Assembly: GCA_016787445.1 (NCBI GenBank)
Contig: JAEUTQ010000060.1
Coordinates: 38,545 to 102,544, forward strand
Direction: 5' to 3'
Length of the DNA: 64,000 bases
Source of the DNA: Bacteroidia bacterium
Lineage (GTDB): Bacteria > Bacteroidota > Bacteroidia > B-17B0 > Aurantibacillaceae
Part shown: piece by piece, positions 1 to 8,297 of the stretch
Position numbering within the stretch: position 1 is the first letter of the stretch
Layout of the letters: every line of letters starts with the position of its first letter
Position numbers and translations under genes: made by a program
Notes under the pieces: model-generated
What the model was told of the DNA's origin: nothing
What the model saw: the letters and a program-made list of their open reading frames with translations, nothing else
Database searches by the model: none

Positions 1-2
1 GT

Positions 3-449
3 TTATGGCATGGCGCTTCAAGAACTTTTTTAGCTTGGGGATTGTATCACGGAATACTCTCTGCCTTAAATCGGTTGTTCAATTTTAAATTTGATTTGCC
101 CAAACCCGTTAAAATTACTTTTACTTTTCTGATTGTTGCGTTAGGATTAATATTTTTCCGAGCTGTTAATATGGAAAACGCCTATGAAGTGATGGGCAAA
201 ATATTCCACAGTGAATTTTCCTTGCTGAAAATATTTCTTGGTATCAGTCGGTTGAAATTATTTTTGTTGTTCACCGCCTTAGCCGTTGTATTTATATTGG
301 AACGCATAAACGAAATCAATCCAGGCTATTTTCAAAACCTCTTTGCGAAAAAATTAATTAAATATTCCGCTTACTATTACGCTGTAATTTTAATTTTGCT
401 ACTAGGCGTTTACGACAACACTCCAAATTTTATTTACTTTCAGTTTTAA
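3..449 (+). CDS. MBOAT family O-acyltransferase, C-terminal part (partial, 5' end outside window)
   Basis: This is the C-terminal ~148 residues of a membrane-bound O-acyltransferase (AlgI/DltB-like). The frame is open from position 3, before any start codon, so the gene begins outside the window. The first residues read LWHGASRTFLAWGLYHG, which is the MBOAT signature carrying the conserved histidines. At least two hydrophobic segments follow. Family members pass acyl groups across the inner membrane onto extracytoplasmic polysaccharides. The stop codon overlaps the start of the next gene by one base (TAATG), so the two are translationally coupled. That gene encodes a membrane-anchored SGNH-like protein, the usual partner type (compare AlgI/AlgJ/AlgX, PatA/PatB, DltB/DltD). 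The acceptor polymer is not identifiable here. Confidence 0.88.
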   Translation, partial: LWHGASRTFLAWGLYHGILSALNRLFNFKFDLPKPVKITFTFLIVALGLIFFRAVNMENAYEVMGKIFHSEFSLLKIFLGISRLKLFLLFTALAVVFILERINEINPGYFQNLFAKKLIKYSAYYYAVILILLLGVYDNTPNFIYFQF

Positions 450-1384
450 TGAAGCAATTTATAAAGAAAATACTTTTGTTTAGCTTGCCGATTATCGTCG
501 GTCTGACTATCATTTTCTTTACAAATACCGATCGTGAATTTTGTTACAATTACATTAAGGGAGATTGCGACACAAGGGGTAAATTGTTTTATAAGCGTAT
601 AGAAACTAAATCAGTCGGAGTGGATTATTTATTTGTGGGCTCTTCTAAAACCATGAATGGCATCAACGACGGACTCATTGAAGATTCTCTCAATAAGTAT
701 AGCAAAAACAAATTGAGATTATACAATGCAGGTTATTGTCGGTTCGGGCGCAATCTGGATTTTTTGTTATGTAAGGAGTTTTCTAAAAACAATAATTTAA
801 AAAAGATATTTGTAGAAGTGCGTGCAGATGAATCTACCACTTCGCATCCCATGTTTGCATTTTTAGCGAACAGTCGTGAAATTCTGCAAGGCATTCCTGC
901 TTTAAACGGAAAAATAACTTCTGAAATTTACAATCACTCACTCATGAATTTAAATTACCTCCGTTGTGAATTAAACCTGGAGAAAAAAGAAAAAAACAAA
1001 TACAAGCTCGAATTACACGGCTATAACAATATTGACCGTGTCATGGAAAAAGAATTACTCGAAGAGTTTTACAAGGAAGAATTAAATAAAAACAAAACGA
1101 TTGATAAAGACGCTTTAGAATACCGCTATAGCCGTTTTTATCTTAGCCGAATAAAAAAATTATGTGATAAGAAAAACATCGAGCTTAATTTCATTTTTAT
1201 GCCAAGCTTTGGTAACACTACCAAGTTGCCGGCATTTAAAGAAGAGTACGAGCAATGGGGTAAAGTAATTGTTGGTCCCGACTCTATTTTCAATAACAAA
1301 TCTTATTGGAAAGACGTGGCTCATTTTAACACAGCGGGCGCAACTGCTTTCTCCAATTTTTTAGCTAAAGAATTAGCGCGTTAA
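449..1384 (+). CDS. membrane-anchored SGNH-hydrolase-like protein, partner of the MBOAT acyltransferase
   Basis: A 311-residue protein with an N-terminal membrane anchor (residues ~5-26) and a periplasmic domain. A GSS motif (G64-S66, in LFVGSSKTMN) sits where SGNH enzymes carry the GDS nucleophile block. DVAH (D289, H292) close to the C terminus fits the Asp-x-x-His of block V. It overlaps the upstream MBOAT gene by one base, which strongly suggests the pair works together. The MBOAT would bring the acyl group across the membrane, and this protein would transfer or remove it on an extracellular glycan. Its 3' end runs 12 bases into the convergent GH16 gene. The family role is inferred from motifs and context, because overall similarity to characterised SGNH proteins looks low. 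Confidence 0.7.
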   Translation: MKQFIKKILLFSLPIIVGLTIIFFTNTDREFCYNYIKGDCDTRGKLFYKRIETKSVGVDYLFVGSSKTMNGINDGLIEDSLNKYSKNKLRLYNAGYCRFGRNLDFLLCKEFSKNNNLKKIFVEVRADESTTSHPMFAFLANSREILQGIPALNGKITSEIYNHSLMNLNYLRCELNLEKKEKNKYKLELHGYNNIDRVMEKELLEEFYKEELNKNKTIDKDALEYRYSRFYLSRIKKLCDKKNIELNFIFMPSFGNTTKLPAFKEEYEQWGKVIVGPDSIFNNKSYWKDVAHFNTAGATAFSNFLAKELAR

Positions 1385-2581
1385 ATACACCTTCTCGGCT
1401 TTCTTCCCCTTGCACTCCACTTCAATTTTTAATCCTGGCTTAATACCATAAGGAATATCAAGCTCTCTATCAGAACCTGTTTTTTCAAAAATCACTTCTG
1501 TTCCCAATAAAAACTTCACGGTATAGGTTTCTTTTTTGGCTAAACCATTGCAATAAAGTTTAAAGGTATTTTGATCAGAGTAAACCAAAGAAACAAAAAT
1601 ACCATCCTTTTCGTGATCCTTCTTTTTTCCATAGAGCATTTTAGGTTTGCTCTTCGCGTCGGTATTGGCAGGAGGTGCATTCTTATCGTTGGCGTTTACT
1701 ACTAAATGTGTTTCCTGCCCATCATCCTTTGTCCAAACTCTGATGTAATCAATTACCATTGGTTCAAAACTTGTATCATCCTTTTCCGGACCGGGATGAA
1801 ACGGACCGTTATCATCCGCCACTGCAACATTCGCTACTAAATTTTTTGGCTTGTCGAATTTCACTTTAGAAACAGCAATACATCTTCCGTTCATATAATA
1901 ACGCACTTCATCATTCTCCCACAATCCCGAAACAATATTAAATTCCTTATCCAAATCTCCATCCAATTTAATCCATCCGCCAAAACTTCTTTTTTGTCCG
2001 ATAGGATTTCTCACCATATCACAACCCTGGCAATGGGTTTCAACGTGTGTTTGATTTTCTCTCTCCCCCTTTAATTCCATAATATCAATCTCTTCATTGG
2101 GAGTTCCGCCATACAGCCAAAATGCCGGCCACAAACCTTTATCGGAAGGTGCTTTAAATTTAATCTCGAAATAGCCCTTGTTAAATTGTCGCTTGGATTG
2201 AATCATTCCGGCTGTATACTTAAAATCGCGCTTATTTAACCCGTTAAATTTCTTGCCGCTCTTTATGGAATCATTGTCATTCATCCAGTCCACCAATTTT
2301 GCATTCACGCTTTTTTTATTCACGTTAAGATATAAGCAACCATTTTTTAATTCATGATTTTGCATGAAATCGGTATAATACTGTTGTTCCTTATTGGAAG
2401 CGATGCTACGCGCCCAACCATACCAATGACTCCATTTATCGAGATTGATTTCCGATTCCGAAAATTCATCCCCGTCGGTGTAATAATATTGGATAACAGT
2501 ATCCGCATTAATTTGCCACAACAGTTGCGAGAACGAATGACAGGAAATAAAAATTAAACCGATAAATAATAAACGCTTCAT
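1373..2581 (-). CDS. secreted glycoside hydrolase family 16 (beta-glucanase/laminarinase-like)
   Basis: A 402-residue protein with a signal peptide ending near residue 19 (FISCHSFSQ). The GH16 catalytic motif E-x-D-x-x-E is clear at E164, D166 and E169 (EEIDIMELKG), preceded by the typical GYFEIKFKAP...LWPAFWLYGG strand region. The catalytic domain spans about 30-290. A small lysine-rich beta-type tail (~310-402) follows and does not look like a T9SS signal. GH16 enzymes cut beta-1,3/1,4-glucans or galactans; the exact substrate cannot be read here. It starts one base after the fatty-acid-hydroxylase gene stops, so the two are probably one transcript. The 3' ends of this gene and the convergent SGNH gene overlap by 12 bases. 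Confidence 0.88.
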   Translation of the reverse strand: MKRLLFIGLIFISCHSFSQLLWQINADTVIQYYYTDGDEFSESEINLDKWSHWYGWARSIASNKEQQYYTDFMQNHELKNGCLYLNVNKKSVNAKLVDWMNDNDSIKSGKKFNGLNKRDFKYTAGMIQSKRQFNKGYFEIKFKAPSDKGLWPAFWLYGGTPNEEIDIMELKGERENQTHVETHCQGCDMVRNPIGQKRSFGGWIKLDGDLDKEFNIVSGLWENDEVRYYMNGRCIAVSKVKFDKPKNLVANVAVADDNGPFHPGPEKDDTSFEPMVIDYIRVWTKDDGQETHLVVNANDKNAPPANTDAKSKPKMLYGKKKDHEKDGIFVSLVYSDQNTFKLYCNGLAKKETYTVKFLLGTEVIFEKTGSDRELDIPYGIKPGLKIEVECKGKKAEKVYLTR

Positions 2582-2582
2582 G

Positions 2583-3467
2583 TTATTTGTTTTGGTGAAG
2601 TTCTTGTCTTAATTGCGTAGATGTTTTTGTGCTCCCATCATGACTCCATCCGGGAGGACCAAACACATACATTAATTTATTTTTAAAGGAAGTTTGCTTT
2701 TTTAGATCATTAAAGATTTCTCTCCATTCATGAAAAACCATATTGAACGGATTATAAGTTCCGATGTTCTTAGTGAGTCCATATTTCACAGGGTCTTTAT
2801 CATCTTCCGCCTGAAATGTGCCAAATAATTTATCCCATATAATTAAGAGCATTCCCATGTTCTTATCTAAATACTGAATATTGCTCCCGTGATGAACACG
2901 ATGGTGAGAAGGCGTTACAATGATGTACTCCAGAAATCCCAACTTTTTTATTGTTTGCGTATGAACTAAAATTCCGAAAATTTGCGTAGCAGCATACATG
3001 AACATGATATCAATTCCTTTAAAACCCATTAAAGCCAAGGGAATAAAATAAATGAATCGATACAGAGGTTGAAAAACAGAAGAACGAAATCCGACTGTTA
3101 AATTAAATTCTTCACTGCTGTGATGCGTAACATGTACCGCCCAAAAAAACCGACAGTAATGATCAATTCGGTGTAACCAGTAATACGTGAAATCTTCGGC
3201 TAACAACAACACAGCCCAATACGCAATCACATTTTCAATTTCAAAAAACTTAAATTGAAAGAAATAATTGAGTACCCATAAGCAAACACCACGCAATACA
3301 ATATCTAAGGTAAAGTTGAGAGCTGAAAGATAAATATTCGCCAAAACACCTTTGGTGCTATATAAATGTCTTTGCTTAAAATAGCTGTAAAGTATTTCAC
3401 CACCGATAACAATGATGTATATCGGCGTGGTAATTAAAATCAAAAGGCTTTCCCTGAACTCTTGCAT
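2583..3467 (-). CDS. fatty acid hydroxylase / sterol desaturase superfamily membrane protein
   Basis: A 294-residue integral membrane protein with the histidine boxes of the di-iron fatty acid hydroxylase superfamily: HRIDH (H99-H103), HVTHH (H112-H116) and HRVHH (H189-H193). About four to five hydrophobic segments surround them. Members hydroxylate or desaturate lipid chains or sterol-like substrates in the membrane. Bacterial homologues often act on lipid A, ornithine lipids or carotenoids, and the sequence does not decide which. It is the first gene of a probable two-gene unit with the GH16 gene, separated by one base. A TAATTTTG -7 element lies just upstream on the minus strand. Confidence 0.85.
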   Translation of the reverse strand: MQEFRESLLILITTPIYIIVIGGEILYSYFKQRHLYSTKGVLANIYLSALNFTLDIVLRGVCLWVLNYFFQFKFFEIENVIAYWAVLLLAEDFTYYWLHRIDHYCRFFWAVHVTHHSSEEFNLTVGFRSSVFQPLYRFIYFIPLALMGFKGIDIMFMYAATQIFGILVHTQTIKKLGFLEYIIVTPSHHRVHHGSNIQYLDKNMGMLLIIWDKLFGTFQAEDDKDPVKYGLTKNIGTYNPFNMVFHEWREIFNDLKKQTSFKNKLMYVFGPPGWSHDGSTKTSTQLRQELHQNK

Positions 3468-3474
3468 ACTGGCA

Positions 3475-3482
3475 CAAAATTA
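3475..3482 (-). promoter_or_regulatory. candidate promoter -7 element (TAATTTTG) for the hydroxylase-GH16 unit
   Basis: On the minus strand TAATTTTG matches the Bacteroidota -7 consensus TAnnTTTG exactly and ends seven bases before the ATG. No TTG is found at the right distance for a -33 element, so support is partial. The implied transcript would have almost no leader. Confidence 0.3.
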
Positions 3483-3529
3483 ATCATTTATGTGCTTGTA
3501 AGAATAACGTGACCTACTAATAAAAGTCA

Positions 3530-6500
3530 TTATTTATACACGGTAACATGACCGGTTTTACGATAGGCTTTCCCCGAGTCCATAGTGTACTCAAGAATGT
3601 ACGCATACACATTATCATCTACCAATTTACCATTGAAGGTGCCATCCCATCCCTCTTCAAACTTATCGGATGTATAAATTTTCTGCCCCCAACTATTGTA
3701 GATACTAATGTTATATTTCTTAATACACTGAGGTAAAGTTACTATTTTGAAAACGTCATTTAATCCATCGGCATTTGGCGTGAATGTATTCGGAATAAAC
3801 ACAACACCCTCCGCACAACCAACAGTTACGGGCTTGCATAAGGTATCAGAACATCCTAAATTATTTCTTACGTACAAACAAGCTACGTATGTTCCGGGCT
3901 CACCGAAATACACACTTGGATCATAGGCTCCAGAATTTGTTCCATTATTAAAATACCATTGATGAAATGTAAAACCGGAAGATAAATTTTGAAACTGAAT
4001 GGCATTGAAATTATCATTTTGATTATCGATAATTGCAAAGTCTGCATTTACTTTCGATACATTAACCACAAATGTTTTTGTATTCACACAAGAGCCTGTT
4101 GCGCCCACAACTGTATATGTTGTGTTTGAACTTGGTTTAACAGTCACAGTATTTCCTGTTGTTCCTCCCGGTAACCAAACATAATCCGTTGCCCCGACAG
4201 CGGTAAAAGTAGCACTTTGTCCTGCACAAACAGTAGTTGCGCCTCCAGGTAATATTGTAATATTTAAAGCACTTGTTACACTTACTTGTTGAACTGCGGT
4301 TGATGTACATGAACCACTACCGGCCAATAAGGTATAAGTTGTCGTTACATTAGGAGATACTAAAATTGAATTGGCATTAATGTTACCAGGCATCCATGTA
4401 TAAGATGTAGAACCATTTCCTGTTAAAGAAACTGAAGAGCCGCTACACACTAATGGAATTCCGGAAGTTGTAATATTAATGGCTGGTGCTGTAATAGTGT
4501 AAATTGTTATCACTCCACTTGAAAAACACCCACCTGTATTAGATACTACAGTATAATCTGTGTTGGTTAATGGCGTAACCGCTACTGTTGTTGAATTTAC
4601 ATTCATTGGAAGCCAAGTGTATGTTAGGGCAATACCATTTGCCGTTAATATTGTTGTTTCACCCGGACAAACAGAAGCGGATGAAGCGGTGATATTAATT
4701 GTTCCTGTTGCAGAAACAGTGATTGAAACGGTAGTGATAGCAGTGCATCCAAAAGCGTCGGTGCCGGTTAAAGTATAATCGGTATTGGCAACCGGACCAA
4801 CAACTAACGACGAAGCAGAAATAGAACCCGGTAACCAGGTATAGGTATTTGCTCCACCTGCAGTAAGTGTGGTTGTTTGTCCCGCACAAATAGATGTAAC
4901 ACCACTCACCGTCAATGTAGGAGGGCTGTTAACCGTTACAGTTGCAAAACCTGAAGCGCTGCAACTTCCTGCATTTCCTGCTACAGAATATGTTGTAGTT
5001 GTTGCAGGATTAACAATTATACTAGAGGTTGTAGCACCTGTACTCCAAGTGTATGTTGTAGCCGGACTTGTAGCAGTTAACGTAGCGCTTCCGCCCGAAC
5101 AAATGGTTGGTTGATTAATACTGATAGATACTGAAGAACCCACATCAATCGTTGCCGTTGCAATAGCTGTACATGAACCATTGGCACCAATTACTGTATA
5201 GACTGTAGTAGCTGCAGGATTATCTGTAAAAGAACTTCCTGTTGTTCCGGAAGGTAACCATGTGTAAGTTGTAGCGCCATTTGCTGTTAAGGTGGCTGTT
5301 TGTCCGGCACAAACTGTGGCATTAGTAACTGATAATGTAGCAGTGTTGTTGACCGTTATACTGGTTGTTGCGATCGCAGAACATCCATTTGCATCGGAAC
5401 CGGTTACGGTGTAGTCCTGACTGGCAGCAGGATTTACGTTAACGGTTTGTCCGATTAAGCTGCCTGGCATCCATGTATAGGTCGTTGCTCCTGCAGCACT
5501 CAATTGAACTTGTTGTCCCGAACAAATAACTGCATTGGAAGTTGTGGCTGTAACTACCGGAAGAGGATTAACAACAACCGTTGCAACTGCCGATCCTGTA
5601 CAGGCTCCACTTCCGCCAATAACAGTATAAGATGTAGTGGTTATTGGATTAGGTGTAATACTTGAGGATACTTGAGCTGTACTCCATGTATAAGTTGAAG
5701 CTCCACTAGCTGTAATGGTTGCAGTACTTCCATTACAAATTGTAGCTGATGTAGCACTCACAGTTAAGCTCGGCACAACATTCACAGACACTGTTGTAGA
5801 GTTAGTACAATTTCCGTTACTGCCTGTCACCGTATAAATTGTTGTTGCTGCCGGAGAAACTGCTATTGAGTTAGTCGTTGGTCCGGTGTTCCAAGTATAA
5901 CTTGTAGCACCGCCTGCAGTAATGGTTGCTGATTGGCCGGTACAAATAGTTGATGAATTTGCTGTTACTGTAGGAGAAGGAGAAATTGTGACTGTTGATG
6001 TTTGACTTGCATTACAAGCACCGTTGTTTCCTGTAATTGTATACACAGTGGTTGATGCCGGATTTACAACGATGGATGATGTATTCGCTCCTGTGCTCCA
6101 TGTATAATTTGTTACGCCATTCGCAGTTAATGTAGCGTTTGCTCCGCTACAAATGGAAGGAGAATTAACAGTGATTGTTGGTGAAGGTAAAACGGAAACT
6201 GTAGCGGTTATGGATACCGTACAACTTGCAATGGTTCCTGTAACCGTATAAACTGTTGTTGCTGCCGGACTAGTCACAATTGAGTTTGAAACAGCAGCGG
6301 TACTCCATGTATAGGTGGTTGCGCCACTCGCTGTTAAGGTAGCAGATTGAGCAGCACAAATAGAAGGGCTGTTGACCGTTAGTGTAGGTCCTGTAATAAC
6401 AGTTATCACAGAAGGCACACGATAGGTTCCTCCCTGACAATAGCCTGCGTAAAGTGTATAAGTGCCGGGAGTTGTCATAACGGATGTTGTAAACGGACTT

Positions 6501-8185
6501 CCGGTACCAATTGGACTGCCGCCAGCAATAGTTGGGTACCACAAAATAGTAGCAGGTGCCGCATTTGTATTGGCATTTAAAGTGGCCGCGTTGTTAACGC
6601 AAATAGTAACTGCTGATGTTGCTGTAATTGTATTCGCGGTTGGAATAATTGAAGTTGAACCCGCACCTCCCATAGTTGCGCCATTCGGAGGAAAATTACT
6701 CCTGATTTGTCCGCTGTTACCTGCAACAATTCCATTGGTGCCTCCGGTTACTGCCGTAACAGGAAGTGTATTTGTATAACCAACATATCCTCCGCCTCCG
6801 CCGGCACCAGGACCATAAGCCTCCGTATTAAAACATGGCGCGCCAAAATTTTGATTACCTCCTGCGCCACCACGCGCAAATAATGCGGTTGGTGCAGTTA
6901 AGTTAGTAGTTCCAACAATATTTAGAATTACGCTGCCTCCACCGCCGCCGCCGCCTGCCCCATCACGACCGGTACATGAACCTCCCGTAATTGTATTACC
7001 ACCATTGCCACCGTCTGCTAAAATCGTGCCTGCTCCCGAAATGTTTCCATAACACAACACATAAACCATTCCGCCACCATTACCTGCCGGTGTTCCATAG
7101 TTATCATTTGAATCTCCGGCGCCACCGCCGCCGCCAATAAATAATTTTCCTAATGAATAATCTAGCGGTCGGCCACCAAAGCCTCCCATGTTTCTGCGAC
7201 CATCACCACCCCAACCTGCTCCGGGACCAGGACCAATCGTTAATGGGTTTTGATTAGCAGAAGAAAAAGAATAACCACCGCGTCCGCCACCAAACGAAGT
7301 GCTTGTAGCGAAACCGGCAAATTCTAAATTCCATGCGGCGTTAAATCCTGCTGTTGGGTTTCCTAATCCGGTATATGCCGCAATATTACCACCGTTAGAT
7401 CCGCCACCGCCACCTGCATTGTGTGAGGTTCCGCCGCCGCCGCCATTAGCAATAGATCCTCTGCAAAAAACTCCTGAATATACTTTGTAGCGAATGGTAT
7501 CGCCGGCAATACTTTCTCCTTTGTAAGCACCTTCCACACCGCTTACATGCCCGAACTTTGTTGCGCCGGCTAATGTGGAAGAGTTTTCTACAGCACCACC
7601 TCTAAATCCGGTACCACTAACATTGAATGATGGAGTTGATGTGAGTGTTACATTTCCTTCCGACTCAACAACAACAACACCTCCTGTAGTTCCATTCCAA
7701 TTCGGACAAGTAATAAATCCACTGGTAATACTAAGTGATGAATAACGCGGTACACGAATAACTTGTACTTTGCCCGCAGCGGTATAGTTTTTTTGAAGCG
7801 CACAATCTAAACTAAAAGATGTTGCACTTAAAACAGCGTTAATTTGAGCGAATTCATAATTACCTGCATTGTTATAATTCGTAATTGCACCGTACGTAGT
7901 GTTGGTAGGAATAGAACTGTTAAAGTCCGGGAAAATTGTATCACGTCCGCAGTTCACACTCGCTCCCTGCATTTGAATAATCATGATTAAATCACCAATC
8001 GCATAACCCGCAGTGCTTGCAACAGAAATACTTGTCGCACCGGTATTAGCGTTAGCGGTTAATGCGGTATAAGCATTTACAATTGTATTAGCAGCAGTAA
8101 TGTTACCTGCGCCATCCTTGCCGCGTTGCGCAGAAAGTGACAAAGTGATAAAAGCCGATAAAAAATATAGAATATATTTTTTCAT
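3530..8185 (-). CDS. giant T9SS adhesin with Ig-like repeats and gliding-motility C-terminal domain (paralog 1)
   Basis: A 1551-residue secreted protein. After a signal peptide (cleavage near SLSAQ, residue ~19) comes an N-terminal domain (~20-500) rich in glycine runs (GGGGG, GGGGGGGG). A diverged Ig-like domain follows, then 11 tandem units of about 71 residues with the core pattern ICxGQxATLTAxGATxYTW and a second Cys near the end of each unit. After these come a PKD-like domain and a C-terminal domain beginning FIPNTFTPNADGLNDVF, which is the CHU_C / type B T9SS sorting domain. It should be exported by the type IX system and act at the cell surface, probably as an adhesin. It is a tandem paralog of the next gene upstream. 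Such proteins typically depend on a PorP/SprF partner, and one lies at 15560-16486. Confidence 0.9.
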   Translation of the reverse strand: MKKYILYFLSAFITLSLSAQRGKDGAGNITAANTIVNAYTALTANANTGATSISVASTAGYAIGDLIMIIQMQGASVNCGRDTIFPDFNSSIPTNTTYGAITNYNNAGNYEFAQINAVLSATSFSLDCALQKNYTAAGKVQVIRVPRYSSLSITSGFITCPNWNGTTGGVVVVESEGNVTLTSTPSFNVSGTGFRGGAVENSSTLAGATKFGHVSGVEGAYKGESIAGDTIRYKVYSGVFCRGSIANGGGGGTSHNAGGGGGSNGGNIAAYTGLGNPTAGFNAAWNLEFAGFATSTSFGGGRGGYSFSSANQNPLTIGPGPGAGWGGDGRRNMGGFGGRPLDYSLGKLFIGGGGGAGDSNDNYGTPAGNGGGMVYVLCYGNISGAGTILADGGNGGNTITGGSCTGRDGAGGGGGGGSVILNIVGTTNLTAPTALFARGGAGGNQNFGAPCFNTEAYGPGAGGGGGYVGYTNTLPVTAVTGGTNGIVAGNSGQIRSNFPPNGATMGGAGSTSIIPTANTITATSAVTICVNNAATLNANTNAAPATILWYPTIAGGSPIGTGSPFTTSVMTTPGTYTLYAGYCQGGTYRVPSVITVITGPTLTVNSPSICAAQSATLTASGATTYTWSTAAVSNSIVTSPAATTVYTVTGTIASCTVSITATVSVLPSPTITVNSPSICSGANATLTANGVTNYTWSTGANTSSIVVNPASTTVYTITGNNGACNASQTSTVTISPSPTVTANSSTICTGQSATITAGGATSYTWNTGPTTNSIAVSPAATTIYTVTGSNGNCTNSTTVSVNVVPSLTVSATSATICNGSTATITASGASTYTWSTAQVSSSITPNPITTTSYTVIGGSGACTGSAVATVVVNPLPVVTATTSNAVICSGQQVQLSAAGATTYTWMPGSLIGQTVNVNPAASQDYTVTGSDANGCSAIATTSITVNNTATLSVTNATVCAGQTATLTANGATTYTWLPSGTTGSSFTDNPAATTVYTVIGANGSCTAIATATIDVGSSVSISINQPTICSGGSATLTATSPATTYTWSTGATTSSIIVNPATTTTYSVAGNAGSCSASGFATVTVNSPPTLTVSGVTSICAGQTTTLTAGGANTYTWLPGSISASSLVVGPVANTDYTLTGTDAFGCTAITTVSITVSATGTINITASSASVCPGETTILTANGIALTYTWLPMNVNSTTVAVTPLTNTDYTVVSNTGGCFSSGVITIYTITAPAINITTSGIPLVCSGSSVSLTGNGSTSYTWMPGNINANSILVSPNVTTTYTLLAGSGSCTSTAVQQVSVTSALNITILPGGATTVCAGQSATFTAVGATDYVWLPGGTTGNTVTVKPSSNTTYTVVGATGSCVNTKTFVVNVSKVNADFAIIDNQNDNFNAIQFQNLSSGFTFHQWYFNNGTNSGAYDPSVYFGEPGTYVACLYVRNNLGCSDTLCKPVTVGCAEGVVFIPNTFTPNADGLNDVFKIVTLPQCIKKYNISIYNSWGQKIYTSDKFEEGWDGTFNGKLVDDNVYAYILEYTMDSGKAYRKTGHVTVYK
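4063..6400 (-). repeat. 11 tandem ~71-residue Ig-like coding repeats
   Basis: Eleven in-frame units of roughly 213 bases within adhesin paralog 1. Each starts with a ...SxxICxGQ motif and carries YTW in the middle and YTVTG...C near the end. The units have diverged at the DNA level, so this is an old protein-level array and not a recent VNTR. Unit boundaries are read from the translation and are approximate. Confidence 0.85.
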
Positions 8186-8297
8186 TTTGCTTCGCTAATT
8201 TACCCAATTAAATGCTTTTAATAAAACCGTCCAATTGAGAAATAGCTCGTTTATACTTTTTTTTAACCTTATAATAATATTGAGATTGAATTCCTAC

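Noticed and set aside
6900..7480. Clusters of CCGCCGCC-type triplet runs that look like a simple-sequence repeat or regulatory GC island
   Set aside because: They are in frame on the minus strand and encode glycine runs of the N-terminal domain; the runs are interrupted and match the paralog at 12040-12620.
4560..7490. Long open frames on the plus strand and other frames inside adhesin paralog 1 (for example 4560-4778, 6462-6779, 7299-7490)
   Set aside because: They are antisense shadows of the Thr/Ser/Gly-rich repeats; their translations are Val/Pro/Ala-rich and have no start signals or family features.
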